From the NCBI GenBank assembly GCA_965203615.1, contig OZ241900.1:4030001-4094000 (forward strand): DNA of 64,000 bases, read 5' to 3'. The notes beneath the pieces were generated by a model, which made no database searches, had not been told where the DNA came from, and was given only the letters and a program-made list of their open reading frames with translations. Positions 9,901 to 17,495 of this stretch are shown piece after piece (positions within the stretch are counted from its first letter, which is position 1; every line of letters starts with the position of its first letter). The position numbers and the translations under genes were made by a program. The stretch comes from VXNE01 sp965203615 (lineage in GTDB: Bacteria; Pseudomonadota; Gammaproteobacteria; Pseudomonadales; Azotimanducaceae).

Positions 9901-12900
9901 GTCGGCTCCGCGTCGCCGAACAGCAGCGACAGCGGGTCCTCGTTGCCGCGGAGCACGTCGGGCAGGGCGCCGGCACAGCGCCGAAACAGCCCGATCTCGT
10001 TCGCCGCGTGCGGGAAGCGTTGCGTCACCTCGGTCAGAAACGCCTCGGCGTCGCGCGGCATGTCATCCGGCAATGGCGCATCGGCGCCGACCGCTACGAC
10101 GAAGCCTTCGTCCTTCGCCCGCAAAACGCCTGAGCGAGACAGGATCTCGAGCATCCGGCGTAGCAGGTGGGTGTGCTCGGGCAGAACCCCAAGTTGCCCG
10201 CATAGTGCTTCCGGATCCACGACCGCGGCTGCGCTTCGCTCCCACCCCAGGGACTCCAGGGCCGATAGCGCGTAGCACCAGGCCGCGCGCTCCATTTCTC
10301 CCTGCAGGTCGATCTCGTCCGGGACATTGACGTCCTCATCGACCAGGTACCGGGAGAACGGCTGCGAGCGGGCCGCGGCGTCCGACGGGCTCGGCAGGAA
10401 GTCCGCCGGCGGCATCCCCGGCGGCAAGTCGCAGTCGCGCCAGGTGACTTCGTACAGCAGTTCCTCGATCCCCTCCACTGCAGCGAGCAGCGCGCTGCGC
10501 GTCGCGCGCTTCACCGTGTACCCGCTCAGGGTGCCAATCGGGGCACCGCCATGGTCGTAGAGCGCGATGTCGGCGCTGATCACCTCTGGCAATTCGCCGC
10601 CGGCGCTATCCGGTTCTCCCCGCAATCGCACGTGGCAGAGCAGTTGGTCGGGGAGCTCGCCCGGCAACTCGAGCCGCTCCCAGCCGAAGGGCAGGTAAGT
10701 GACCGCCTCGTCGGATCCGACGGGTCCGCGGGCCGCCCCCATCACCTGAAAGCAACCATCCAGAACGAGGGGGTGGATCTCCAACTGGCTGCCTTGGTGA
10801 GCCTCGGGCAGAGACACCTCGCCCAGTGCCTCGCCGGGCCGGGACCAGAGTGCACCCAGCGTTCGGAATGCGGGGCCGAGATCGATCCCGACCTCGGCTT
10901 TGGCGCGGTAGTAGGCCGAGAGTTCGACGGGCGACAGGTCGGCCTTCAACCGTGCAGGGTCGAGCATGCCAGCCGTTGGCGAACCCATGCTGGCGCTCGA
11001 AGCCCGACCCTCGGCGTGTAGCATCCAGTCGTCGTCGCTCGTGCCCCGACTCAGGATCCGGACGCGGCGCGACGCGGTGTCGCCGGAGCCGGGGCCATCC
11101 AGCAGCACCTGTAGCTGACGGCCCTCTTCTTCGTCTTCATTTTGCGGAAAGACGAGTGCGCTGTGCATCTGGAAGTCTTCGATGACCGGGGCGCCGGTGC
11201 CCTCGGTCCTGCAGGCAATGGCGGCCATCGCGCCATAGAGCGCGCCGGGCGCGATCGTGCGGTTGAACACGCGGTGGTCGCCGAGCCATGCCGGGTCCGA
11301 CGGGAACAGCTCGGTGTCGAAACTGATCTCCCCGCTCGCCGACTCGTGCCGCGCACCCAGCAACGGGTGTCCCGTGCCCGGCCGTCGGCGTTTGGGCGCC
11401 TCGACCCAGTAGCGCTCGCGCTGGAACGGGTAACCCGGCAGGGAAATTCGCCGCCGCGCCTCGCCGGCGAACAGGCCGTCGAAGCGGATCGGCAGCCCGG
11501 CCTCGTATACGCCGGCAACGGCGTCCAGAAAGCCGCCTCCCGATCCCGGTGCGGGCGGGTCTTCGCCCCTTGCGGGCCGCCGGAGGCTCGACACTACCGC
11601 CGGCCCGGCTGTTCCTCCCGCATCCGGCCAGGCAAGCGTGACTACCGGTCCGAGCACCGCGTGCGGACCGATCTCGACTACCGCGTCGACGCCCAGCCCC
11701 GCTAGAGTCTCGACGCACGCTCGAAAAGCGACCGGCGCACGCATCTGTCGAGGCCAATAGGTCGCGTCCAGCGCTTCGCCTGAACCGACGACCTCCCCGT
11801 TGAGATTGCTGACGACGGGGAGCGAGGGTGGCGCAAAGGCCAGCGGGGCGAGGGCTGCCTCCAGATCGCCCATCGCGGGCTCGATCATCGCGCTGTGGTA
11901 GGCGGGACTCCTGCGCAACCGGGCGGCCCGGATACCCATTGCCTCCAGGCGCTCGAGGATCGCCGTAATCTCCTCCGCGGGACCGCTGACGACCTGTTGC
12001 GCCCCATTGTCGGCGGCGATACAGATGCCGATGCCTTCGGAGCCCGCATTGTGCTCGTCCAGGGCCTGAACGACGCGGGAAGCGGGTGCGAACACCGCCG
12101 CCATCGCCCCCTCGCCGGGCAAGGCTCCGACCAGTTCTCCCCGCACCGCAGCAAGGCGCAGGCCATCCTCCAGGCTGAACACGCCAGCGGTGTGCGCCGC
12201 CGCGATCTCTCCCAGGCTGTGACCGAGTACCACGTCCGGCCGGATGCCGAGGCTCGACCAAAGCGCCGCGAGAGCACACTCGAGCGCGTAGATCGCCGGC
12301 TGCTTCCACTGCGGATCGTCCAAGTCTCCCGCTGCATCGGGGCGTCCGAACATCACGTCCAGCAGCGAGGCGCCGCGGGCTTCCCGCAGCACCTCGTCGC
12401 ACCGGTCGAGCACCGCGCGCACCACCGGCTCGCTTTCGTAAAGCGCCGCGCCCATGCCCGGCCACTGGCTCGCCTGTCCCGTGTAGACGAACGCCACGGT
12501 CGACGCCTTGGCTGATACCGGCCTTTCGTCCGTCTCGACAATCGACTGCAAACCCGCACGCAGCGACTTCACATCCTGGAATACCAATCCCGCTCGGCGG
12601 TCGAAATGGCTACGGCCGATGCCGGCCGACCAGGCCATGTCCGCGAGCAGCGTTTCGGATGCCCTGCCGCCGGTCGAAAGCGCATCTCCATGTCCATCGA
12701 GCCATTCGACATAGCGCCCGGCCATGTCGCGAAGCGCCGCGTCCGTCTTGCCCGAGAGCGGCAGCAGGCGCGTCGCGCGGGGGGCGATCCCGTCCCTCGG
12801 CTGCGGTGCGACGGGCACCGGCAGTGAAACGGCGACCTGCCGTGCGGCCCCGGCGATCCAGTCGTCTCCGTTGAGGCCGGACGCAGCATCGTCCGGCGAG

Positions 12901-14243
12901 GCGTATCCCTCGAGCACCACGTGGGCGTTGGTGCCCGACCATCCGAACCCGCTTACGCCAGCCAGCCGCGGGCGGTCTGTGTGGACAGGCCAGGGCGTCG
13001 GGGTGGACGTCACCTGCAATGGCAGCCTTTCCCAGTCCATATCCGGATTGGGGTTGCGGAAATGCAGGTGCTTCGGGATGACTCCCCGATTCAATGCCAG
13101 CACGGTCTTGATCAGGCCCGCGACTCCCGCCGCGGATTCCAGGTGACCGATGTTCGTTTTCACAGAGCCGATCAGAAGCGGTCGGTCGGCGTCCCGGCTG
13201 GGCCCGTAGACCGCTGCGGTGGCGTCGATCTCGATGGGGTCGCCCACCTCGGTGCCGGTCCCGTGTGCCTCCAGGTAGTCGATATCCGATGGCTCGACTC
13301 CGGCCCGCTTCAGCGCCGCCTGGATCACGCGTTCCTGCGCCGCACCGTTCGGGACGGTCAGACCCGGACTCGCCCCGTCCTGGTTCAGCGCCGTGCCCCG
13401 GATAACGCCCCAGATACGGTCGCCGTCGGCCTGCGCATCCGCGAGCCGCTTCAGGACCAGGATGCCGCAGCCTTCGCCCCTGACATATCCGTTGGCGGAG
13501 GCATCGAAAGTCTTGCATTGACCGTCCGGCGACAGCATCCCGGCGTTGGCGCGAAATTCGAGAAGCCGGCCGGAGAGGATGATGTTCACCCCACCGGCGA
13601 GCGCGAGGTCCGCGTCGCCGCGTTGCAGGCCGGTGACCGCCTGGTGAGTAGCGACCAGCGACGACGAGCAGGCGGTATCCACGGCCATCGCCGGCCCCCC
13701 GAGTCCGAGCGCGTAGGCCACCCGGCCGATCGCCGTGTTGAGGGACGTGCCGGTGACCGCATACAGGCTGGCTGCGGGTTCGGCGGGCCCTGCGTTCTCG
13801 CGCGCCTCGAGGATCAGTCCGCGGTAGTCGTTGTTGCTGATGCCGGCATAGACGCCGGTAAGCGTGTCCTTGAGCCGCTCGGGGTCGATGCCCGCGTCTT
13901 CGAGCGCCCGCCAGCTTGTCTCCAGGATCAGGCGTTGCTGGGGGTCCAGCAATTGCGCTTCCACTGGCGAGATGCGAAAAAAGGCGGCGTCGAACCGGTC
14001 AAGCACGTCGAGGTCGAGATAGGCGCCGAAGCGGCACGCCTGGATCTGTCCCGCGTCTTCGGGGAACAAGGCGCCCACGCGCCCGATGCCGGATCCCGGA
14101 ACGCCTTCCTGCACCGCGTTCTGGCCGCCTTCCAACAGACGCCAGAAAGCGCCGATGCCGTCGGCGCCGGGGAACCGGCAGGCCATGCCGACTATCGCTA
14201 TGGCGGGGCCGAATTCCGAAATGGTCTGGTCTGAATCGGTCAT
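3981..14243 (-). CDS. type I polyketide synthase, KS-AT-DH-MT-ER-KR-ACP-KS-AT(degenerate)
   Basis: A 3420-residue multidomain synthase. KS1 has Cys192 (DTACSSS), His327 (HGTGT) and His367 (NIGHLE). AT1 has Ser676 in GHSLG, but its specificity motif reads SPAYHS instead of HAFH or YASH. DH keeps His990 and Asp1162. A C-methyltransferase has its SAM loop EVGAGIG near 1490. ER has the nucleotide loop HAGAGGVG near 2030. KR has the TGGMGGIG loop near 2220, with His2364 where the catalytic Tyr is expected (GQANHAAAN). ACP has Ser2525 (GMDSL). KS2 keeps Cys2759, His2894 and His2934. AT2 reads GTGTG in place of GHSLG (Gly3237 at the Ser position), lacks about 95 residues including the second specificity segment, and the protein stops right after the post-AT linker YPFERRRHW. 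There is no loading module, no thioesterase and no final ACP. The gene sits 63 bp after the second hydrolase and is probably co-transcribed with it. Confidence 0.97.
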   Translation of the reverse strand: MTDSDQTISEFGPAIAIVGMACRFPGADGIGAFWRLLEGGQNAVQEGVPGSGIGRVGALFPEDAGQIQACRFGAYLDLDVLDRFDAAFFRISPVEAQLLDPQQRLILETSWRALEDAGIDPERLKDTLTGVYAGISNNDYRGLILEARENAGPAEPAASLYAVTGTSLNTAIGRVAYALGLGGPAMAVDTACSSSLVATHQAVTGLQRGDADLALAGGVNIILSGRLLEFRANAGMLSPDGQCKTFDASANGYVRGEGCGILVLKRLADAQADGDRIWGVIRGTALNQDGASPGLTVPNGAAQERVIQAALKRAGVEPSDIDYLEAHGTGTEVGDPIEIDATAAVYGPSRDADRPLLIGSVKTNIGHLESAAGVAGLIKTVLALNRGVIPKHLHFRNPNPDMDWERLPLQVTSTPTPWPVHTDRPRLAGVSGFGWSGTNAHVVLEGYASPDDAASGLNGDDWIAGAARQVAVSLPVPVAPQPRDGIAPRATRLLPLSGKTDAALRDMAGRYVEWLDGHGDALSTGGRASETLLADMAWSAGIGRSHFDRRAGLVFQDVKSLRAGLQSIVETDERPVSAKASTVAFVYTGQASQWPGMGAALYESEPVVRAVLDRCDEVLREARGASLLDVMFGRPDAAGDLDDPQWKQPAIYALECALAALWSSLGIRPDVVLGHSLGEIAAAHTAGVFSLEDGLRLAAVRGELVGALPGEGAMAAVFAPASRVVQALDEHNAGSEGIGICIAADNGAQQVVSGPAEEITAILERLEAMGIRAARLRRSPAYHSAMIEPAMGDLEAALAPLAFAPPSLPVVSNLNGEVVGSGEALDATYWPRQMRAPVAFRACVETLAGLGVDAVVEIGPHAVLGPVVTLAWPDAGGTAGPAVVSSLRRPARGEDPPAPGSGGGFLDAVAGVYEAGLPIRFDGLFAGEARRRISLPGYPFQRERYWVEAPKRRRPGTGHPLLGARHESASGEISFDTELFPSDPAWLGDHRVFNRTIAPGALYGAMAAIACRTEGTGAPVIEDFQMHSALVFPQNEDEEEGRQLQVLLDGPGSGDTASRRVRILSRGTSDDDWMLHAEGRASSASMGSPTAGMLDPARLKADLSPVELSAYYRAKAEVGIDLGPAFRTLGALWSRPGEALGEVSLPEAHQGSQLEIHPLVLDGCFQVMGAARGPVGSDEAVTYLPFGWERLELPGELPDQLLCHVRLRGEPDSAGGELPEVISADIALYDHGGAPIGTLSGYTVKRATRSALLAAVEGIEELLYEVTWRDCDLPPGMPPADFLPSPSDAAARSQPFSRYLVDEDVNVPDEIDLQGEMERAAWCYALSALESLGWERSAAAVVDPEALCGQLGVLPEHTHLLRRMLEILSRSGVLRAKDEGFVVAVGADAPLPDDMPRDAEAFLTEVTQRFPHAANEIGLFRRCAGALPDVLRGNEDPLSLLFGDAEPTAGDLYRLAPVWRAANRMLGEVVRTLVDALPDGRQLRVLEVGAGIGSATDRILPELPAGRFDYVYTDISAGFFADAEARFSADAPSIDYRVLDIEKDPMDQGFEPHAHDLIIAANVLHATRYLDETLAHCRSLLAPSGLLVALENQRGRGWMDLIFGQLDGWWRYADRYRANHALAGPDVWCRALADTGFAQAEVLGIDPSGAAGLPDRGVIVAQAPAKIDLPEGAWILAADRGGMAAALATQLADRNQRVVLAGTGADGAVAAAGDAGVVAAPVDMEQRESWRSLVESLPPDVPFAGVVHLVAQDGHGTEATTEQMAAEAKRAAASALALVQGIADADAVPEKGLWFVTRGAQVLERERTGQLAGASLWGLGKVVAREAPQLQPQMLDLDPEAAAPQDVLTDELLFADSESHVAHRQGRRQVARLVRTASGTPRLALPEDAGWVLAPDDGGAIETLRVQSLEPRALEPNEVRATVEACGLNFLDVFRAMGLVEEDGALGEEFCGRIVETGSDVTTVAVGDRVAGFAFGTFGADVVTHEELVAAAPEGVSVTALATIPSVFVTCVLSYELAGLEAGDRVLIHAGAGGVGLAAIQLAQAAGAEVFATASARKQDYLRSLGVDHVFDSRTTAFGQEILDATDGAGVNVVLNSLTGEGFIDASLACLAQGGRFVELARRDILTEEEMAAQRPDVGYSILDLYNLKLHDPARPGAALKQVLARIAAGELAPLMHTRWPIAETSGAMDFMRAARHVGKIVLTMPPLGNGRLQQDGTYLVTGGMGGIGTALAEWLVERGAGTVVLNGRRPPDAEAEKAIDTLRARGFRIEVEIADVTDTAALDAMLERMDGTLPPLAGVIHSVGVLADAALGNQSWEGFETVLWPKILGAWHLHRATADRDLDMFVLFSSVAGVFGNPGQANHAAANAFLDQLAAHRRALGLPGQAIAWGAWSGLGEAEEQRERIADRREASGTGWFSPEQGFKALERLLLQDATGVAMAVVDWPVFGDSLDGRPSLLEDLLASDEEEDDSSPSEDLLVQLAATPAAGQEDLLVSFLQRELQAVLRLPSAPSSTVGFFDLGMDSLMAVELRNRLNRAFSDTYAAPNTLVFDFPTIAELARHLVDALSQAEAPPAADAELEPDTPLPLRSEDDGIAIIGMACRFPGAPDIATFWRGLEAGYDAVTDARQDNGSWTGVTGDPEAEDSTWERGGFIEEIDRFDEQFFGMTPIGARMMDPQQRLLLETSWRALEDAGVDPESLRGSRTGVYTGIATSEYRDLMMMAGGGSLNYLGTASSMAVGGVSYRLGLTGPAMPVMLNCAASLVTVQQAVAGLRDAEVDLALVGGVNAILSPGLTREMAALGMLSPNGRCSTFDAAADGFVRSEGCGMVVLKRLAEAQADGDRIWAVIRGAAVNQNGAAAGPTVPNGPAQERVIEEALSQAGIQPSDVDYLEAHGAGSELGDPIEVQAAAAVYGRERAEDRPLLIGSVKTNIGHLETAAGVAALIKTVLAMRHGLIPKHLHFRDPNPHLDWDRLPVRVVSEATDWPSRPDAPPRAGVSAFGISGTNAHVIVEGYGLPDDASPDPQGTPQPAIVAPPDDVKEWPQTDDGLTPRRRRLLPLSGKSPASLGALAQRYLEWLEERQSVSDDGLSGQVLSDMAWTAAVGRSHFDHRAGLVFEDIESLRGDLQALVAADAKREPATPARVAFAYAGHGSGWIGTIETLYSSEPVVRAVLDRCEAVIGEVRGVSLLDVMFGRASAEGDLNDPQWERSATYALECALTALWSSTGVKPGVALGTGTGSLAAAQAAGVLGLEDGLRLAVVLDDPGAVLDDIEMGSPALTLVNTVSGRTVAPDEILDADYWHQHVASKPGAFDDCVETLAAAGVDVIIEIGPNAAWGTRLKKTWPAAAGNTPAPLVLSSLDGSSDSDATPEPGSTSGFVDAVASAYEAGLTLSFAGLFAGETRRRVSLPDYPFERRRHWI

Positions 14244-14306
14244 CGTGACATTCCCCCAACGCCATGAAGGCCGGTTTCATGATACGCGTTCGGCATGGAC
14301 ATCGCG

Positions 14307-15335
14307 TTACAGAAGGTAGGCCCGCACGGCGGCCGCGCACTCGGCAGGTTTCTCAAGCTGGAGAAGATGCGTCGTACCGCGCACGAACTCGTAGTTCACA
14401 CTCCGCAACACCTCGCGGTCCAGGGACGGCACATACGCGTACGGCAGGTCCGGATCGGATCCGATGACCTTGATCGGGCAGGGAGCGTTGCGGAGATTCA
14501 CCAGTCCCGCGCAATCCCGTACGCATTCGAACACCTGCGCTTCATACTCGGGCGGACACCGGAGTTCGTGGCCGGCGCGATCCGCGGAGGGCCGGAGGGT
14601 CGTTTCGGCCATGAGGTCGAGAACGCCCGGCGCCACTCGCGCGAACCTTGACGCATCGCGAACGCGCGCGTCGAAGTCCTCCATAGTGTTGAAATAGCTC
14701 TGCTTTCGCCGCGTCCTTGCTGCGGCGAGTTCGGCCAGGTCGTAGTAGACGTCCTTGCTGACCCCACGCATGCACAACGGGGGATCCAGCAGGATCAGCG
14801 CCCTGAAGCAGTCGTCTTTGGTCGTTTGCGGAGCCTCGCCGTCGGACCTTCTGACCGAAGGCAGCGACAGGAGTGCCACCAACGCTGCCAGGGAGTGGTA
14901 GACGCCGATTCTCGGCTTCGGGCCGAAGTGGTGATCGATCGCCTCCAGTATGCGCGTGTGGTCTCGAACAAACGTGGTGATCCTGTGGTTCTGCAGCGCG
15001 CCGAGCGGGTTCCAGCCGTGGTTCCTGATGTCGTGGACTACGAGATCGAAGTCGTCCATCAGAAGGGACCAGAACGGGAAGTAGAGATCGATCGCGAGTC
15101 CGTTGCCGTGGCTCAGGTCAAGCCGGGGACCCGAGGGATTTCCATGCCGCCGCACGATGGTCACGCTGCCGTCGTCGAGGCGGACTTCGCAAGTCGCCAG
15201 CGGTTCCGGAATCCGCTTGCTTTGGGCGGACGTCCGGCTTGCATGGAAGTCCGTCTCCGACGACGGGGGAAGTGCCGGCACTTTTTTGCGCGTCAGCGGT
15301 CGGGGACGCTTCCCCGGCTGAGGGCTCCCGGACAT
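14307..15335 (-). CDS. alpha/beta hydrolase B of the PKS locus
   Basis: A 342-residue alpha/beta-hydrolase-fold protein. It has an oxyanion segment LSHGNGLAIDLYFPFW, a strand-helix DLVVHDIRNHGWN, a nucleophile elbow GVYHSLAAL with Ser148, a late acidic loop VIGSDPDLPYAY and a terminal catalytic-type His in GTTHLLQLEKP. The elbow lacks the usual flanking glycines of GxSxG. The start ATG at 15335 overlaps the TGA of the preceding hydrolase (TGATG), which suggests coupled translation. About 40 extra N-terminal residues precede the region shared with hydrolase A. In this setting it may release, hydrolyse or cyclise the polyketide, or edit misloaded carriers; that is inference from position. A later start inside the N-terminal extension is possible. 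Confidence 0.87.
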   Translation of the reverse strand: MSGSPQPGKRPRPLTRKKVPALPPSSETDFHASRTSAQSKRIPEPLATCEVRLDDGSVTIVRRHGNPSGPRLDLSHGNGLAIDLYFPFWSLLMDDFDLVVHDIRNHGWNPLGALQNHRITTFVRDHTRILEAIDHHFGPKPRIGVYHSLAALVALLSLPSVRRSDGEAPQTTKDDCFRALILLDPPLCMRGVSKDVYYDLAELAAARTRRKQSYFNTMEDFDARVRDASRFARVAPGVLDLMAETTLRPSADRAGHELRCPPEYEAQVFECVRDCAGLVNLRNAPCPIKVIGSDPDLPYAYVPSLDREVLRSVNYEFVRGTTHLLQLEKPAECAAAVRAYLL

Positions 15336-16267
15336 CAACGGACGGTGTCGAGGAACTCGCGCATCACCGATACGCAATCCGCAGGTCGTTCCAACTGGAG
15401 ATAGTGCGTCGCGTCGGGCAGGAAGTCGTAATCGACGGTATCCATCTGGGCCAGGTCGAAGGTCGGCAGGTAGGCGAAAGGCAACGTTGGATCCGCACCG
15501 AGCACCTTGACCGGGCAGGGGAGATTCGTGAAGTCCACCCAACCCGCATAGCTTCTGGCGTATTCGACTATTTGGGCTTCGTAGTTCGGCGGGCAGCGAA
15601 GTTCGTAGAACTCGCCGTCAGCCGACTTCCGGAGGGTCGTTTCCGCCATGAGTTCGCGAACGCCAGGGACAACACGGATGAAGTTCGGCGAGTATTGGAG
15701 CAGTTCAACAAAGTCGCTGCGTCGCTCGAACATGTTCCCGCGGATCCTGGTCCTTCGCGCCAGCAGTTCCGCGAGTTCGTCGAACGTCGCTTCGCTGAGA
15801 CCGCTTGGGGTGAACAGGGGCGGATCGAACAGGACGAGCGCCTCGAATCCCGCGGAGTGCGCCGGCCGCGACGGAATTTCCATGATTGACGACACCGAAA
15901 GCAGTGAAATCAGGGCCGAGAGGGAGTGGAAGACGCCGATCTTGGGCCTGGCGCCAAAGTGCTCGTCGACTGATCTGAGAATGCGGTCCTGATCCTGGAT
16001 GAACGCGGGAAGGTTGTGGTTGTCGAGATCGCTCAGCGTGTTCCAGCCATGATTCCTTATGTCGTACAGGAAGATGTCGAAGTCGTCGGCGAGCAATGAC
16101 CAGAAGGGGTAGTAGAGGTCGATCGCCAGGCCGTTGCCGTGGCTCAGAATCAGCCTCCGCCCGGCCGGATTGCCGAACCTTCTCACGGTTGCGACGTTGT
16201 CGTCGTCCAGGCGGACGTCGCAGGTCTCAAGCGGCTCCGGGATATCCCAGACTGCTTTTGCACTCAT
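15335..16267 (-). CDS. alpha/beta hydrolase A of the PKS locus
   Basis: A 310-residue paralogue of the next gene and clearly a tandem duplicate. Shared blocks include LSHGNGLAIDLYYPFWSLL, DIRNHGWN and a C-terminal His block DATHYLQLERP. The nucleophile elbow is GVFHSLSALI, with Ser115 and without the classical GxSxG glycines; the acid is probably the Asp in GADPTLPFAY. The start at 16267 is chosen because its ATG overlaps the TGA of the phosphopantetheinyl transferase (ATGA); the open frame extends further upstream inside that gene. Its likely role is a discrete thioesterase or acyl hydrolase for the polyketide or a related acyl-ACP. Substrate is not deducible. Confidence 0.88.
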   Translation of the reverse strand: MSAKAVWDIPEPLETCDVRLDDDNVATVRRFGNPAGRRLILSHGNGLAIDLYYPFWSLLADDFDIFLYDIRNHGWNTLSDLDNHNLPAFIQDQDRILRSVDEHFGARPKIGVFHSLSALISLLSVSSIMEIPSRPAHSAGFEALVLFDPPLFTPSGLSEATFDELAELLARRTRIRGNMFERRSDFVELLQYSPNFIRVVPGVRELMAETTLRKSADGEFYELRCPPNYEAQIVEYARSYAGWVDFTNLPCPVKVLGADPTLPFAYLPTFDLAQMDTVDYDFLPDATHYLQLERPADCVSVMREFLDTVR

Positions 16268-17037
16268 GAATCGGTGGCCTTGACGTCGTCCCGTGGAGGT
16301 GTCAGTTCGTGGGCTACCGCGGCGGCGAAGTCGTCTGTACTCAAGTCCTGCAACCCCCAGCGAACCCCTGGCAAGTGAGGGAAGCTGAAAACGGCGCGCC
16401 GAATGGCTGGCCGGCCGGCAGGTCGAAAGTCGTGGTACATGGACACGGGAATCTCGAACGAGGAAGAGTCCAGGGAAAACCCGGAACCGAGCCCCTTGAT
16501 CAGGGCCTCCTTGCAGGTCCACAGCCGAAAGAAGAGCCTGATCTTGCAATCCCCTTCGGCTGCGGCGAGCGCCCGTCGCTCCTCGGGAGCGAAGGCCTTG
16601 GCTATTGCTCCATCCGGATCATGCCGTGGCGTGCGCTCCTCGACATCCACACCAAGTCGTCCGCCGCCGGCGAACGCAATCAGCCCATGCCTGCCGCCGT
16701 GACTGACGTTGAACTGGACACTTGCTGCCGTGCCGCGTATCAGGGCGATCGGCTTACCGTGGTCCAATGTGTCGAAACGGAGATGGTCGTTCCCGCAGCC
16801 CAGGCGTTCGCAGAGGATCGCGCGAAGCGCCGCGCGGCACAGGACAAACTGTCGCTGGGGCCGGGGGTGGCGGTAGCGATGCCACCGGGCACGCTCATCT
16901 TCGTCCAGCCAGTCGAGGGCAGAAGCTTCCCGTGCGGTATGCGGTGTCAGGTCGACATGATCGATGACGGCATTGCCTACGGTGGCAAACGGTTGCCACC
17001 AGTGCAGGTCCGCCGCATCTTCGCGAACCGGTGTCAC
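16264..17037 (-). CDS. Sfp-type 4'-phosphopantetheinyl transferase
   Basis: A 257-residue enzyme predicted to transfer phosphopantetheine from CoA to the Ser of carrier proteins. Family motifs are in order: VQFNVSHGG near residue 107, GVDVEE (Asp131, Glu133, the Mg-binding pair) and RLWTCKEALIKGLGSGF (Glu177 in the WxxKEA block). Length is normal for the Sfp class. It lies between the ACP and the hydrolases, so its likely targets are the PKS ACP and the free-standing ACP. Its TGA overlaps the ATG of hydrolase A. The start is the first codon of the open frame and falls 59 bp after the ACP stop. Confidence 0.95.
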   Translation of the reverse strand: MTPVREDAADLHWWQPFATVGNAVIDHVDLTPHTAREASALDWLDEDERARWHRYRHPRPQRQFVLCRAALRAILCERLGCGNDHLRFDTLDHGKPIALIRGTAASVQFNVSHGGRHGLIAFAGGGRLGVDVEERTPRHDPDGAIAKAFAPEERRALAAAEGDCKIRLFFRLWTCKEALIKGLGSGFSLDSSSFEIPVSMYHDFRPAGRPAIRRAVFSFPHLPGVRWGLQDLSTDDFAAAVAHELTPPRDDVKATDS

Positions 17038-17096
17038 GACTGCGTCCGTCGTCGAGGTGCCCGCATCCGCGTCGCTTGACGGGCCTCCCGTACGCG

Positions 17097-17324
17097 CTAC
17101 GCAGCGTGCCCTTCGATGTAATCGGCAAGACTCCGCAACGTATCGAGTCCTGCAAGATCAGCGGGCGGAATGTCGATGTTGAACTCGCTGTCTACCAGCT
17201 TGATAAACGCAACGGCATCCACCGAGGACACGTCGGACTCGCTGAACTTCGCGTCGAAATCGGGATCGTGTCCAAGGTTCAGGTTGTCCTGGACGAGTTT
17301 CCGCAGGCGTGATTCTACTGACAT
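17097..17324 (-). CDS. free-standing acyl carrier protein
   Basis: A 75-residue four-helix ACP. The phosphopantetheine attachment site aligns as SVDAVAFIKLVDSEF, equivalent to the SLDxVELVMALEEEF pattern of bacterial ACPs, making Ser34 the modified residue. The residue before it is Ser rather than Asp (SSVD instead of DSLD). It is encoded immediately upstream of the phosphopantetheinyl transferase. Because the terminal KS-AT of the PKS has no ACP behind it, this protein is the obvious candidate to work with it in trans, or to carry a starter or product to the hydrolases. That pairing is inference. Confidence 0.93.
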   Translation of the reverse strand: MSVESRLRKLVQDNLNLGHDPDFDAKFSESDVSSVDAVAFIKLVDSEFNIDIPPADLAGLDTLRSLADYIEGHAA

Positions 17325-17495
17325 CGTTGTCTGGCTCCGAGCAAAAGGTTGATAAGGTGGGCTCTCGCCCGAAAGTCGAAGCTACCACACGAATCCGATA
17401 CGGGCCAGAGTCGCTGGAGGCTCGCTGCGCCTGCCGTGGAGGAGAAGGGAGTCCGGGTTCGACAACGCGCACGCTGGCCGGCGAAAGAGAGGTGG

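Noticed and set aside
12921..14234. 437-residue plus-strand open frame inside the PKS
   Set aside because: Antisense of KS1; composition is Arg/Gly/Val-rich with no domain and no ribosome binding site.
16268..16549. Longer N-terminus for hydrolase A
   Set aside because: The extension lies inside the PPTase gene in another frame; the ATG at 16267 forms an ATGA overlap and gives a normal N-terminus.
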